NCBI GenBank assembly: GCA_002862465.1
Contig: PKDD01000124.1
Coordinates: 1 to 46,171 of the forward strand
DNA: 46,171 nt
Source: Haliea sp.
GTDB taxonomy: Bacteria; Pseudomonadota; Gammaproteobacteria; Pseudomonadales; Halieaceae
Direction: 5' to 3'
Part shown: positions 8,415-16,229 of the stretch, one piece after another
Layout of the letters: every line of letters starts with the position of its first letter
Position numbering within the stretch: the stretch's first letter is position 1
Program-made: the position numbers and the translations under genes
Notes under the pieces: generated by a model
What the model was told of the DNA's origin: nothing
The model's input: the letters and a program-made list of their open reading frames with translations, nothing else
Database searches by the model: none

Positions 8415-9191
8415 ATGAACGAATTGTTACAGCCATTTTCCCTAGAGGGCAAAGTTGCCCTTGTCACTGGTGCTTCCAGCGGATTCGGCAGACACTTCGC
8501 AACCGTCCTTTCTCAGGCAGGTGCTAAAGTGGTGTTGGCTGCTCGTCGCACGGACCTTATACAGGCTGAAGCCGATAAGATTCTCGCGGGGGGTGGTGAG
8601 GCCCTAGCGGTCACTATGGATGTTACCAGCAGTGCGAGTATCTCTGCCGCTCTGGATGAGATCGAGGCCGTTTTCGGCGTTGTCACAATAGTGATTAACA
8701 ACGCTGGCATTACTATTCCAAAGTTGTTGCTTGATCTCAGTGATGATGATTGGACCAATGTGATTGATACCAATTTGACCGGAGTGGCGTATGTTGCACG
8801 TGAGACGGCTCGCCGTATGATCGCAGCCGATGTTGGCGGTAGTATTGTTAATATCGCGTCTATCCTCGCAGAGCGCGTGCAAAAAGCCCTCACAAATTAT
8901 GCCGCCTCAAAGGCTGCCGTCGTCCAGTTTACCAAGACGGCGGCACTTGAGTTGGCGCAGCACAATATTCGCGTGAATGCGCTGTGTCCAGGATATTTCA
9001 ACACTGATTTGAATAGCGAGTGGTTCAAGACGGACGAGGGGCAGGCGCTTATTCTCCGTATTCCGCAGCGTCGCACCGGTACCCTGATAGAACTGAATGG
9101 CCCACTGCTGTTGTTGGCCTCCGATGCGGGTTCGCTGATGACCGGTTCAGCGGTCACTGTTGACGGCGGGCACGTCTTGTCAGAGCTGTAG
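8415..9191 (+). CDS. short-chain dehydrogenase/reductase
   Basis: A classical SDR of 258 residues. The dinucleotide motif is TGASSGFG (18-25), the NNAG motif is at 95-98, and the catalytic Ser-Tyr-Lys set is S149, Y162 and K166 (YAASK). The residues after beta-strand 2 (AARR) favour NADP(H) over NAD(H). The C-terminal SAVTVDGGH is standard. It would oxidise or reduce an alcohol/ketone intermediate of the island pathway. It is 24 bases from the Rieske gene and its stop lies within a few tens of bases of the acyl-CoA ligase start, so it sits in the same transcription unit. Confidence 0.88.
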   Translation: MNELLQPFSLEGKVALVTGASSGFGRHFATVLSQAGAKVVLAARRTDLIQAEADKILAGGGEALAVTMDVTSSASISAALDEIEAVFGVVTIVINNAGITIPKLLLDLSDDDWTNVIDTNLTGVAYVARETARRMIAADVGGSIVNIASILAERVQKALTNYAASKAAVVQFTKTAALELAQHNIRVNALCPGYFNTDLNSEWFKTDEGQALILRIPQRRTGTLIELNGPLLLLASDAGSLMTGSAVTVDGGHVLSEL

Positions 9192-9231
9192 GACATTTTA
9201 TTACTTACCAAAAACCGAAGAGATTGATGCA

Positions 9232-10860
9232 TTGATAAAAAATCCTTTGACTGCTGAACGCATACAGCGAGACGGTCCACTGTGGGGCAATATGACAATT
9301 GCTCAAGCCGCGTGGCGTAAAGCACAGGAGCAGCCTGATGAAGTGGCGATCTACCTCGAGGGAGAGGCTTCGATTACCTATGCTTCTATTGCTGACGAGG
9401 CGAGACGTCTGGTTACCGGTTTACAGAAGCTTGGCATGACAGCCGGGGACGTTATCAGTTTTCAACTGCCCAATTGGCGAGAGTCTGTGGTGGTTGATAT
9501 CGCGGCCTCTGCAATGGGGCTAATCGTTAATCCGGTGATACCGATTTACCGCGACCACGAGCTGCGCTTCATACTCAAAGACGTCGGGGCTAAACTGATT
9601 TATATCCCAGAGTGCGTTCGCAGCTTGGAGTTCCCGTCTATGCTGGCGTCTTTGCGCGCGGCGTTACCAGATCTTAAATATGTCGTCACAGTCAGAGCCG
9701 AAAAAAAGTACGACGACATGCTGTGCTATGAGGATCTGGTCGAGAATGTTCAGATCGATCTGGACACACTGCCTATTGTTGATCCGAATTCAGTCAAGGC
9801 TATTCTGTACACATCAGGCACCACGGGAACGCCGAAAGCGGTTATGCACAGTCACAACACCTTGACCAGAGTCATTCAAAATTCGCTGGACTATTGGCAT
9901 ATGGATGAGCGCGATGTGATGTTGATGCCCTCTCCGGTAACGCATATTACAGGTTATGGCTCGGGTATGGTGCTCCCGTTTGTGACAGCGGTTAAATCGG
10001 CTCTGATGCCACGCTGGGATGCGGACGCTGCGGTGGCATTTATTAATGCGGTTGGCGCTACTGCCAGTGTTGGTGCAACCCCTTTTCTGGTGGAGCTAGT
10101 GGCGGCTGCAAAGCGTGCTAATACCGGTTTGCCGACTATGCGGTTGTTTGCCTGCGGCGGCGCTGCAGTGCCGCCACAGGTGATTGACGAAGCCAGTGAG
10201 GGTTTAGACAATTGTCGCGCTTTTCGTGTGTATGGCAGCACGGAAGCGCCCATTATTACGCTCGGTTTTATCGGCGATGGGGAGCAAAAGTTAGCTGCTG
10301 AAACCGATGGTGCTATTTATGCCTACGAGGTAAAAATATTGGATGATCAAGGCATGGCGTTGCCGCATGGGCAAGATGGAGAGATTGCCGCGCGCGGTGC
10401 TGGCATGATGCTTGGGTACGCTGATCCCGAGCAGAACGCGCAGGCGCACGACAGCGAGGGCTTCTTTTTGACAGGAGATATTGGCCATATCACGCCTGAT
10501 AATGCCATTCTGATTACTGATCGGAAGAAAGATATCATTATCCGCGGCGGGGAAAATATCAGCGCGAAAGAAGTCGAAGATGTCTTACACGATCACCCGG
10601 ATATTCGCGAGGTGGCGATTGTTGCTATGCCCCACGAGCGTTTGGGCGAAGGCGTGTGTGCTTACATTGTGCCTGTATCGAATGATAGTGATTTGGACGC
10701 AACGGAGGTCGCGCAGTTTGCGAACGCTGCACTATTGGCGAAGCAGAAAATACCGCAGCATGTCGAAATCGTGTCAGACCTTCCGCGCACCGCGAGTGGG
10801 AAAGTGCGTAAGGATGTGTTGCGGCGAAAAATTACGGAGATCATAGCGCAGGGTCAGTAG
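9232..10860 (+). CDS. acyl-CoA synthetase (AMP-forming), ANL superfamily
   Basis: The protein (542 residues from the start chosen here) carries the ANL core motifs in order: LYTSGTTGTPKAV (P-loop), YGSTEAP, FLTGDIG, RKKDIIIRGGENIS (hinge) and PRTASGKVRKD with the catalytic lysine near the C-terminus. It activates a carboxylic acid with ATP and CoA, the entry step to beta-oxidation-like cleavage. The start is uncertain: no ATG lies in frame between the SDR stop and 9292. TTG at 9232 with GAAGAG nine bases upstream keeps the conserved N-terminal helix; an ATG at 9160 lies inside the SDR gene and ATG 9292 would drop conserved residues. The length and motifs resemble cyclohexanecarboxylate- or medium-chain acyl-CoA ligases; the substrate is unknown. 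Confidence 0.88.
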   Translation: MIKNPLTAERIQRDGPLWGNMTIAQAAWRKAQEQPDEVAIYLEGEASITYASIADEARRLVTGLQKLGMTAGDVISFQLPNWRESVVVDIAASAMGLIVNPVIPIYRDHELRFILKDVGAKLIYIPECVRSLEFPSMLASLRAALPDLKYVVTVRAEKKYDDMLCYEDLVENVQIDLDTLPIVDPNSVKAILYTSGTTGTPKAVMHSHNTLTRVIQNSLDYWHMDERDVMLMPSPVTHITGYGSGMVLPFVTAVKSALMPRWDADAAVAFINAVGATASVGATPFLVELVAAAKRANTGLPTMRLFACGGAAVPPQVIDEASEGLDNCRAFRVYGSTEAPIITLGFIGDGEQKLAAETDGAIYAYEVKILDDQGMALPHGQDGEIAARGAGMMLGYADPEQNAQAHDSEGFFLTGDIGHITPDNAILITDRKKDIIIRGGENISAKEVEDVLHDHPDIREVAIVAMPHERLGEGVCAYIVPVSNDSDLDATEVAQFANAALLAKQKIPQHVEIVSDLPRTASGKVRKDVLRRKITEIIAQGQ

Positions 10861-10972
10861 TGGCACGCAAGAGCCGCTGAATTAGTACACTTGCGATAAA
10901 TCGCTGTGCTGAGAGTCTAGGCTATCAAGTTCTGATGACTTTACTAAATAATCAATAAACGGGTAATTGAGT

Positions 10973-11728
10973 ATGACAACATTGGCAGGCAAGACAGCAG
11001 TGGTGCTTGGTGCATCCGGCACTGCAAATTTTGGCTCGGCAATTGCGCGGCGATTAGCTGAGCAAGGCGCAAATATAGTGGTTGCAGCGCGACGCAAGGA
11101 GCCGCTCGACCAGCTTGCATTGGAGCTGGAAGGTACAGCAGTGGCCTGTGATATCAATCATGAAGGGGATATTGAAAATCTGTTTAAAGTGGCTTCGGAT
11201 ACGTATGGACAGGTCGATATAGCGGTATTTTCAGCCGGCATCCATTCAGGCGTTGTGATTGCTGAATTGACTGCGGAGGATATTCGCCCGACCCTTGACA
11301 TTAGTGTAGTGGGCGCTCTGCTATTCTTTCGCTATGCGGCGGCGGCAATGACCGATGGCGGTTCTGTCGTAACCATTTCTTCGTTAACCGCGCGCATTCC
11401 AGGCCCCGGTCTGGCAGCGTATTCCGCTGCGCGCGCGGGCATCGATTACGCAATCAAGGTGGCAGCCGTAGAGTATGGTGATCAGAATGTGCGATTTAAT
11501 TCGATTGCCGCAGGTTTGATTCAGACAGATATGACAGATGCCTTCTTTTCCATGCAACCGGTTATTCAGGGTCATCTTGATGCAACCCCCTGTGGGCGTA
11601 TGGGCAATCTTGATGATATGGCTGAGGCCGCTTTATTTCTTGCCGATGGCAAGCGCTCAGGCTACATCAATGGTCAAGTGCTTGATTTAGCCGGTGGCCA
11701 ACAGAACGGGAGCCTGCCGCGCTTCTAG
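10973..11728 (+). CDS. SDR family protein with Lys-to-Arg change in the catalytic motif
   Basis: A 251-residue SDR-fold protein. The cofactor loop is LGASGTANFG (12-21), and AARRK after beta-2 points to NADP(H). The catalytic Tyr is Y150 in YSAARAG; the position that is normally Lys in YxxxK is R154. The usual NNAG is FSAG (87-90). The serine of the triad (S136/S137 in ISS) is present. The C-terminus LDLAGGQQNG is typical. The Arg change may lower classical dehydrogenase activity or mark a different reaction. ATG 10973 is preferred; an in-frame TTG lies at 10967. A 106-base gap without visible gene separates it from the ligase, so a separate promoter is possible. Confidence 0.82.
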   Translation: MTTLAGKTAVVLGASGTANFGSAIARRLAEQGANIVVAARRKEPLDQLALELEGTAVACDINHEGDIENLFKVASDTYGQVDIAVFSAGIHSGVVIAELTAEDIRPTLDISVVGALLFFRYAAAAMTDGGSVVTISSLTARIPGPGLAAYSAARAGIDYAIKVAAVEYGDQNVRFNSIAAGLIQTDMTDAFFSMQPVIQGHLDATPCGRMGNLDDMAEAALFLADGKRSGYINGQVLDLAGGQQNGSLPRF

Positions 11729-11767
11729 CGATTTTATCGGCGGTCTTAAATCACAGGAGCTAAAAAA

Positions 11768-12286
11768 ATGTCAGACGACGCAATGCAGGGATATGAGGAC
11801 GTTACGCTCTATGCACTGAGTGATGAGCGTGAGAAGGAATTGGTTGAAAAGCAGATAGAATGTAATTTCGTGTGGACAAATAAAGAGGGCCACGGTCTGG
11901 GTGTGATTATGAATTACGTAGCTCATGATGGCGCGATCTGGTTGACTGCGACCAGTCAGCGCGCACGTATCAAAGCGCTGCGTCGCGATCCTCGCGCCTC
12001 GGTGGTGATTTCTAGCATGGGCACGGATATGGGTCCGGGTAAGACAATAACTTACAAGGGCCGAGTGATAATCCACGATGATCAAGCGACCAAGGACTGG
12101 TTCTATCCAGCGATGGCGGAAATTATCACTCCCTACCCTGCACCCACGGTAGCGGCAGCTATCCAGCACCTCGACACGCCGCTGCGTGTGATACTGCAGT
12201 TGGTGCCTGAAAAAACTATTAAATTTGACGGCGACAGTATTTCAAAGACGTCCTATGAGGGCAGTGTCCCCGGGCATGAAAGCTAG
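11768..12286 (+). CDS. pyridoxamine 5'-phosphate oxidase-like FMN split-barrel protein
   Basis: A 172-residue protein of the split-barrel flavin-binding fold (PNPOx-like). The conserved block IWLTATSQRARIKALRRDPR followed by SVVIS resembles the FMN/F420-binding strand-helix of these proteins, in which the Arg/Lys residues hold the cofactor phosphate. The reaction is not deducible. Members reduce double bonds, bind flavin or haem, or oxidise pyridoxal compounds. AGGAGC precedes the ATG. A divergent paralogue lies at 14218-14718; they share DVT(M/L)Y, FVWTNK/FIWTNK, RAR(I/M)KAL and TKDWFYP. Location between an SDR and an acyl-CoA dehydrogenase suggests a reductase or flavin step in the pathway. 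Confidence 0.8.
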   Translation: MSDDAMQGYEDVTLYALSDEREKELVEKQIECNFVWTNKEGHGLGVIMNYVAHDGAIWLTATSQRARIKALRRDPRASVVISSMGTDMGPGKTITYKGRVIIHDDQATKDWFYPAMAEIITPYPAPTVAAAIQHLDTPLRVILQLVPEKTIKFDGDSISKTSYEGSVPGHES

Positions 12287-12464
12287 CGCGGCTCGATGTT
12301 TTACCTGTCCCTCCCTGCCGTGACGTATCCCTAGGCTCTGATGAGGCATTTTACTCAGCACTCACAAGGCTGGTATGTGGTGCGATAGTGTTTAATCGAG
12401 TAACGTAATAGCGGGTGATGGAGAAACTGGTTTCTTCGTCCGAGCCACAGGAGCATCAAACACT

Positions 12465-13694
12465 ATGTCAATCGACTTCACGTTCAGCCCCGAAGTGGAA
12501 CAAGCGCGCATCACTATTCGGGGTTTCCTGCACGATACGGTTAAAGCCCGCTATGACCAATTAAGCGCTAACAAGGAGGCTCAGCGAGAGGATTGGTCTG
12601 ATCTGATCAAGGAACTGCGGCAGGAGGCTAAAGCAAAAGGATTCTGGTTGCCTCATATGCCACAGTCAGTGGGAGGTATGGGCCTCGGTGTGACGGCCCT
12701 AGCTGCTGTGTCTGCCGAAGCGGCGAAGGTGCCTTATGGCCCCTACATCATGAACGGACACGCGCCGGATGAGGGCAATATGCACACCATGCATCATTTT
12801 GCCACCGAGTATCAGCGCGAGCAGTATCTGAACCCTCTACTGGAAGGCGACATTCGCTCTTGCTTTTCGATGACGGAGCCAGAGGTGGCAGGGTCTGATC
12901 CAACGCTCATCCAGACGACAGCGGTTGAGGATGGAGACGACTGGGTAATCAATGGGCATAAGTGGTTTACGTCCGGCGCACGCGGCGCCAGCTTTGCCAT
13001 TGTGATTGCTCGCACAGACCCAGACGCGGAGATTCCTCAGGCGCGCAACTCCGCTTTTATCGTTGACTGTGACTCGCCAGGATTCGAACTTGTTCGCGAC
13101 ATAGAGACGATGTCGGGCAGCCATAATCACTGCGAGATTCTGTATAAAGATGTCCGCGTTCCCAAGGCTAACTTGCTGGGGGAGCGCGGCGGTGGTCATA
13201 AACTGGGCCAAGTCAGATTGGGCCCGGCGCGTTTGGCGCACTGCATGCGCTGGTTGGGCGAGATTGAAATGGCGCTCGAAATGTTGATCGACAGGGCACA
13301 GCAGCGTTTTGCCCACGGTTCGCTGCTCAGTGAAAAACAAAGCATTCAATGGATGATGTCTGACAGTGCCATGGAACTCTATGCTTCTAAGCTAATGGTA
13401 TTGCATGCCGCTTACAAAATTGAACATGGCATGGAGTTTAAGCAGGAAGTCTCGATGGCGAAGCATCACGTGGCGAATACATTGTGGAAGGTTTGTGACC
13501 GTGCCGTGCAGGTGCATGGGGCCTTAGGCTATTCCAAAGATTCGCCGTTGTCAGGTATGTTGCAGCAGGCCCGTTGGGCGCGACTGGCTGACGGTGCGGA
13601 TGAGGTGCATCAGATGCGGATCGCAGACCTGCTGATGAAAGCTTATAATGACACGGGGTCTGTCAATGCGGGTGTCGGAGCCCTGCCGCTGTAA
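12465..13694 (+). CDS. acyl-CoA dehydrogenase (ACAD10/11-like)
   Basis: A 409-residue flavoprotein with the three ACAD domains: an N-terminal helical bundle (1-125), a middle beta domain with SMTEPEVAGSDPT and KWFTSGARGA (FAD and substrate-binding motifs), and the C-terminal helical domain with QVHGALGYS and LADGADEVHQ. In most ACADs the catalytic base is a Glu in the YEGT motif; here the matching position is Asp (ADGADE), which is the pattern of the ACAD11-type branch that handles long or unusual acyl-CoAs. It introduces an alpha-beta double bond in an acyl-CoA and passes electrons to ETF. A good AGGAGC site precedes the ATG. A 178-base gap upstream may hold its own promoter. Confidence 0.9.
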   Translation: MSIDFTFSPEVEQARITIRGFLHDTVKARYDQLSANKEAQREDWSDLIKELRQEAKAKGFWLPHMPQSVGGMGLGVTALAAVSAEAAKVPYGPYIMNGHAPDEGNMHTMHHFATEYQREQYLNPLLEGDIRSCFSMTEPEVAGSDPTLIQTTAVEDGDDWVINGHKWFTSGARGASFAIVIARTDPDAEIPQARNSAFIVDCDSPGFELVRDIETMSGSHNHCEILYKDVRVPKANLLGERGGGHKLGQVRLGPARLAHCMRWLGEIEMALEMLIDRAQQRFAHGSLLSEKQSIQWMMSDSAMELYASKLMVLHAAYKIEHGMEFKQEVSMAKHHVANTLWKVCDRAVQVHGALGYSKDSPLSGMLQQARWARLADGADEVHQMRIADLLMKAYNDTGSVNAGVGALPL

Positions 13695-13770
13695 GCGCCG
13701 GGATAAGCGTTGATATCGTCTATCACAACGAACCCCATCACAATGTTAATCATGAATAAGGAGTACAAGC

Positions 13771-14190
13771 ATGAATAAAGATAATCCCGGGTATCAAATG
13801 TCACTCGTATCGCGTGAGTGCCTCAAAAGTAAGGACAAACAACGCTGGCTGGATATGTGGGCTGAAGACGGCATCATTGAAGACCCCATTGGTCCGACGG
13901 TGCTCGATCCTGATGGTAAAGGGCATTCGACGCCGGAGGCTAGAGAGGCATTTTATGACCGTAATATCGCCAATGCAGACATCGAGTATATTATTCATGA
14001 TACGTACACGGCTCATCTTGAGTGCGCCAATATCGTCACGCTTAACGTAGTGATGAATATGGACGGTAAAAAATATTCCCAGCAGGTAAATGGGGTATTT
14101 ACCTACAGTTGCAACGAAGCCGGTAAGTTAACCGCACTGCGAGGCTTCTGGGAGTTCGATGAGGGTATGGCCACGTTTAAAGAAGCTTAA
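13771..14190 (+). CDS. NTF2-like (ketosteroid-isomerase/SnoaL-type) protein
   Basis: A 139-residue small protein with the NTF2 fold pattern: helix, WLDMWAEDGIIEDPIG, a tail of beta strands and a final GFWEFDEGM. The EDPIG segment matches the place where ketosteroid isomerase keeps its catalytic Asp, but the family is so varied that isomerase, hydratase or binding roles are all open. AAGGAG lies ahead of the ATG. It is co-directional with, and 76 bases after, the acyl-CoA dehydrogenase. It ends 27 bases from the convergent split-barrel gene. Confidence 0.8.
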   Translation: MNKDNPGYQMSLVSRECLKSKDKQRWLDMWAEDGIIEDPIGPTVLDPDGKGHSTPEAREAFYDRNIANADIEYIIHDTYTAHLECANIVTLNVVMNMDGKKYSQQVNGVFTYSCNEAGKLTALRGFWEFDEGMATFKEA

Positions 14191-14217
14191 TCGTTCGATG
14201 CAACTAATGGGCGCCCA

Positions 14218-14718
14218 CTATTCAAGCGCTTCACTGGTGGTGTCGCGCATCACTCCGCCATCAAAGGTAATGGTCTTCTGTGGCACCACCTCGATAATAA
14301 TTCGAGCCGGGGTGTCCAGAAATGCTACAAAAGCCTCGGGCGTTGGTGCCGGACTGTTGGCATGTCGAGCGAAGTCCGGATAGAACCAGTCCTTTGTCTC
14401 CTGATCTGTGTGCAGAACCGCGTGGCCTTTAAACGTGATGGACTGGCTTACATCATCATCAATGCCGGCGCTCGAGATTACTACCGAGCAGCGCGGGTCG
14501 CGCGCGAGCGCTTTCATGCGTGCCCGCTGCTCTGTTGCTGTGCACCAGATACGATTATTGCGCCAAATATAACTCATCGTAACCCCCATTCCATGGCCGT
14601 CCTTATTCGTCCAGATAAATGTCAGCTCGTTTTGTGTTAATAGCAAATGTTCCTGTTTTTCTGCCGTCAGGCCGTACATCGTGACGTCGTCATAGTTTTC
14701 GACATTTTCGCTGCTCAT
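14218..14718 (-). CDS. PNPOx-like split-barrel protein, divergent paralogue
   Basis: A 166-residue paralogue of the protein at 11768-12286, on the opposite strand and convergent with the NTF2-like gene. It keeps the FMN-type block TATEQRARMKALARDPR, SVVIS and TKDWFYP. ATG at 14716-14718 has GGAGAC upstream, so I prefer it over an in-frame TTG at 14731-14733. The pair has clearly diverged: I see similar but not identical residues at many places. Together they could be two subunits or two enzymes of one pathway; the function is not known. Confidence 0.8.
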   Translation of the reverse strand: MSSENVENYDDVTMYGLTAEKQEHLLLTQNELTFIWTNKDGHGMGVTMSYIWRNNRIWCTATEQRARMKALARDPRCSVVISSAGIDDDVSQSITFKGHAVLHTDQETKDWFYPDFARHANSPAPTPEAFVAFLDTPARIIIEVVPQKTITFDGGVMRDTTSEALE

Positions 14719-14746
14719 GGGTTGAGTCTCCAACGGTATTTATAAT

Positions 14747-14764
14747 AAACAGTATGTTCTGTTT
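14747..14764. promoter_or_regulatory. inverted repeat AAACAG-N6-CTGTTT, candidate operator
   Basis: Perfect 6-base arms (14747-14752 and 14759-14764) with a 6-base spacer lie in the short divergent region between the split-barrel gene and the SDR at 14863. Symmetry and location fit a dimeric repressor site (TetR/GntR type), though no such regulator is in the window. TATAAT overlaps its left side at 14741-14746. Confidence 0.35.
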
Positions 14765-14862
14765 GTTTTATGTTAAGTTATCATGCTGCTAAACGATTGC
14801 AAGCACGCAATGTCAGATTCTAACGGGCGCAAGTCTGTTCAATTGAGGGAGAGAGTCTTTTT

Positions 14863-15630
14863 ATGGGTCGAGTAACGGATAAAGTCGCGATCATTACCGG
14901 AGGTGCCTCAGGGCTGGGGCTGGCATCCGCCCGTCGCCTTGCGGGAGAGGGGGCGACAGTGGTTCTCGCCGACATCAACCTTGAACACGGACAGGCGGTC
15001 GCCAGAGAAATTCCTGGTGCTCGCTTTGAGCATTTGGACGTCACACGCGAGGCAAACTGGATCGAGCTCATTGACAAGATCATTGCCGAGTTTGGGCGTC
15101 TCGATATTCTGCTCAACTGTGCCGGTATTGTCCGCCTCGCGAGTATCGAGGACACGACCGAGGAGATATGGCGCGAAATTAACGCCGTGGGTACCGATGG
15201 CACCTTTTTTGGCTGTAAACACGCACTGCGCGTGATGAAGGCCGCCGGCAGCGGATCCATCATTAATATGTGTTCGACAGCCAGTATTCAGGGTGGCCCG
15301 ATGATTTTTGCCTATGCTGCCTCTAAAAGCGCGATACGCGGAATGACAAAATCTGTTGCCGTGCTCAGTGCACAAAACGGCTACGGGGTGCGGTGTAATT
15401 CTGTTCATCCTGGAAATATGCGCACCCCCATGTTAGAGGGAATGAAAGAGATCGTAATGGAAAATGACCCCGAAGCGGCTGCAGCCATGGAAAATGTTTG
15501 GGTTGGAGAGCCTGTCGATGTCGCAAATTTAGTGCTGTTCCTCGCCTGCGATGAATCTGTTGCTGTAAACGGTGCTGCGATGGTCGTCGATAACACAACA
15601 ACTATCACTGAAGGGGTTGTACCTCAATAA
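14863..15630 (+). CDS. short-chain dehydrogenase/reductase (NAD-type)
   Basis: A 255-residue classical SDR: TGGASGLGL (12-20), D37 after beta-2 (LADIN) indicating NAD(H) preference, NCAG (85-88) in place of NNAG, and catalytic S138, Y151, K155 (YAASK). The body resembles the cyclopentanol/3-hydroxysteroid-type dehydrogenases. GGGAGAGAG precedes the ATG. It is followed at 16 bases by an NTF2-like gene, so the two form one transcription unit with its own promoter in the divergent region 14719-14862. Confidence 0.9.
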   Translation: MGRVTDKVAIITGGASGLGLASARRLAGEGATVVLADINLEHGQAVAREIPGARFEHLDVTREANWIELIDKIIAEFGRLDILLNCAGIVRLASIEDTTEEIWREINAVGTDGTFFGCKHALRVMKAAGSGSIINMCSTASIQGGPMIFAYAASKSAIRGMTKSVAVLSAQNGYGVRCNSVHPGNMRTPMLEGMKEIVMENDPEAAAAMENVWVGEPVDVANLVLFLACDESVAVNGAAMVVDNTTTITEGVVPQ

Positions 15631-15646
15631 AAGGCAGGGTCTAACA

Positions 15647-16165
15647 ATGTCGAGTGCGGAGAAAAAACTACTAACCAGGAACGCTCTGATTGACAATTAT
15701 AATCAGTATGCGCAAGGGCTGGATACGAAAGATTGGCTAATGGTACGTGACTGCTTTGCGGACGAAGTGTTGATCGATTACGGTGACCTGAGTTCGGCCA
15801 CCGGTGATGCTGCAGTGCCGCGGCAAGCTGATGATTGGGTGAAGCATCTACAGAGTGTGATCAACGGTTTTGACATCACGCAGCATATAATTACTAATCA
15901 TCGCTGCGATATCTCAGATACCGAGGTAAATTGTCGCGCTTACCTTTCTGCCGATCATGTCATATTTGCAGACACAGACATTCCCATCGTCTTAGACGAC
16001 GATGTGATTACTGTGGTAGGAGAATATAACAACCATTATGTGGAAATCGACGGTGACTGGAAAATCTGTAAGTCTGAGCTAAAGGTACACTGGTCGCACG
16101 GAAATGCTGAATTGTTTGTGATGGCGACGCAGCGTGCGCTCGAGCAGCTTAAGCGCCAACAGTGA
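15647..16165 (+). CDS. SnoaL-like (SnoaL_4 type) protein
   Basis: A 172-residue NTF2-like protein. It shows the SnoaL_4 opening (ALIDNYNQYAQGLDTKDW, FADEVLIDYG), a central ITQHIITNHRC strand-turn with His residues in the pocket, and a closing DWKICKSELKVHWSHGN. Related proteins are dehydratases (such as the bile-acid 7-alpha-dehydratase branch) or ring isomerases, so a hydratase or isomerase step on a polycyclic or aromatic intermediate is possible. ATG 15647 is used in preference to an in-frame start at 15572 inside the SDR gene. It is the last + strand gene of the island. Confidence 0.82.
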   Translation: MSSAEKKLLTRNALIDNYNQYAQGLDTKDWLMVRDCFADEVLIDYGDLSSATGDAAVPRQADDWVKHLQSVINGFDITQHIITNHRCDISDTEVNCRAYLSADHVIFADTDIPIVLDDDVITVVGEYNNHYVEIDGDWKICKSELKVHWSHGNAELFVMATQRALEQLKRQQ

Positions 16166-16194
16166 GGCTGAGCTTTTTTATATTCGGCGATTTT

Positions 16195-16209
16195 TGTCGA
16201 CTGTCGACA
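16195..16209. repeat. short inverted repeat TGTCGAC-T-GTCGACA
   Basis: Two 7-base arms around a single T lie in the 64-base gap between convergent genes (NTF2-like and kinase). The arms could fold a hairpin but there is no U-tract on either side; role unknown. Confidence 0.3.
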
Positions 16210-16229
16210 TTGCCGTGACATACTTTTAG

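Noticed and set aside
9160-9231. ATG 9160 as the start of the acyl-CoA ligase.
   Set aside because: It lies inside the preceding SDR coding region and the extra residues (MTAGTSCQSC...) show no family pattern. TTG 9232 has a reasonable ribosome site.
14205-14217. GC-rich palindrome GGGCGCCC between convergent genes as a terminator.
   Set aside because: Stem too short and no U-tract.
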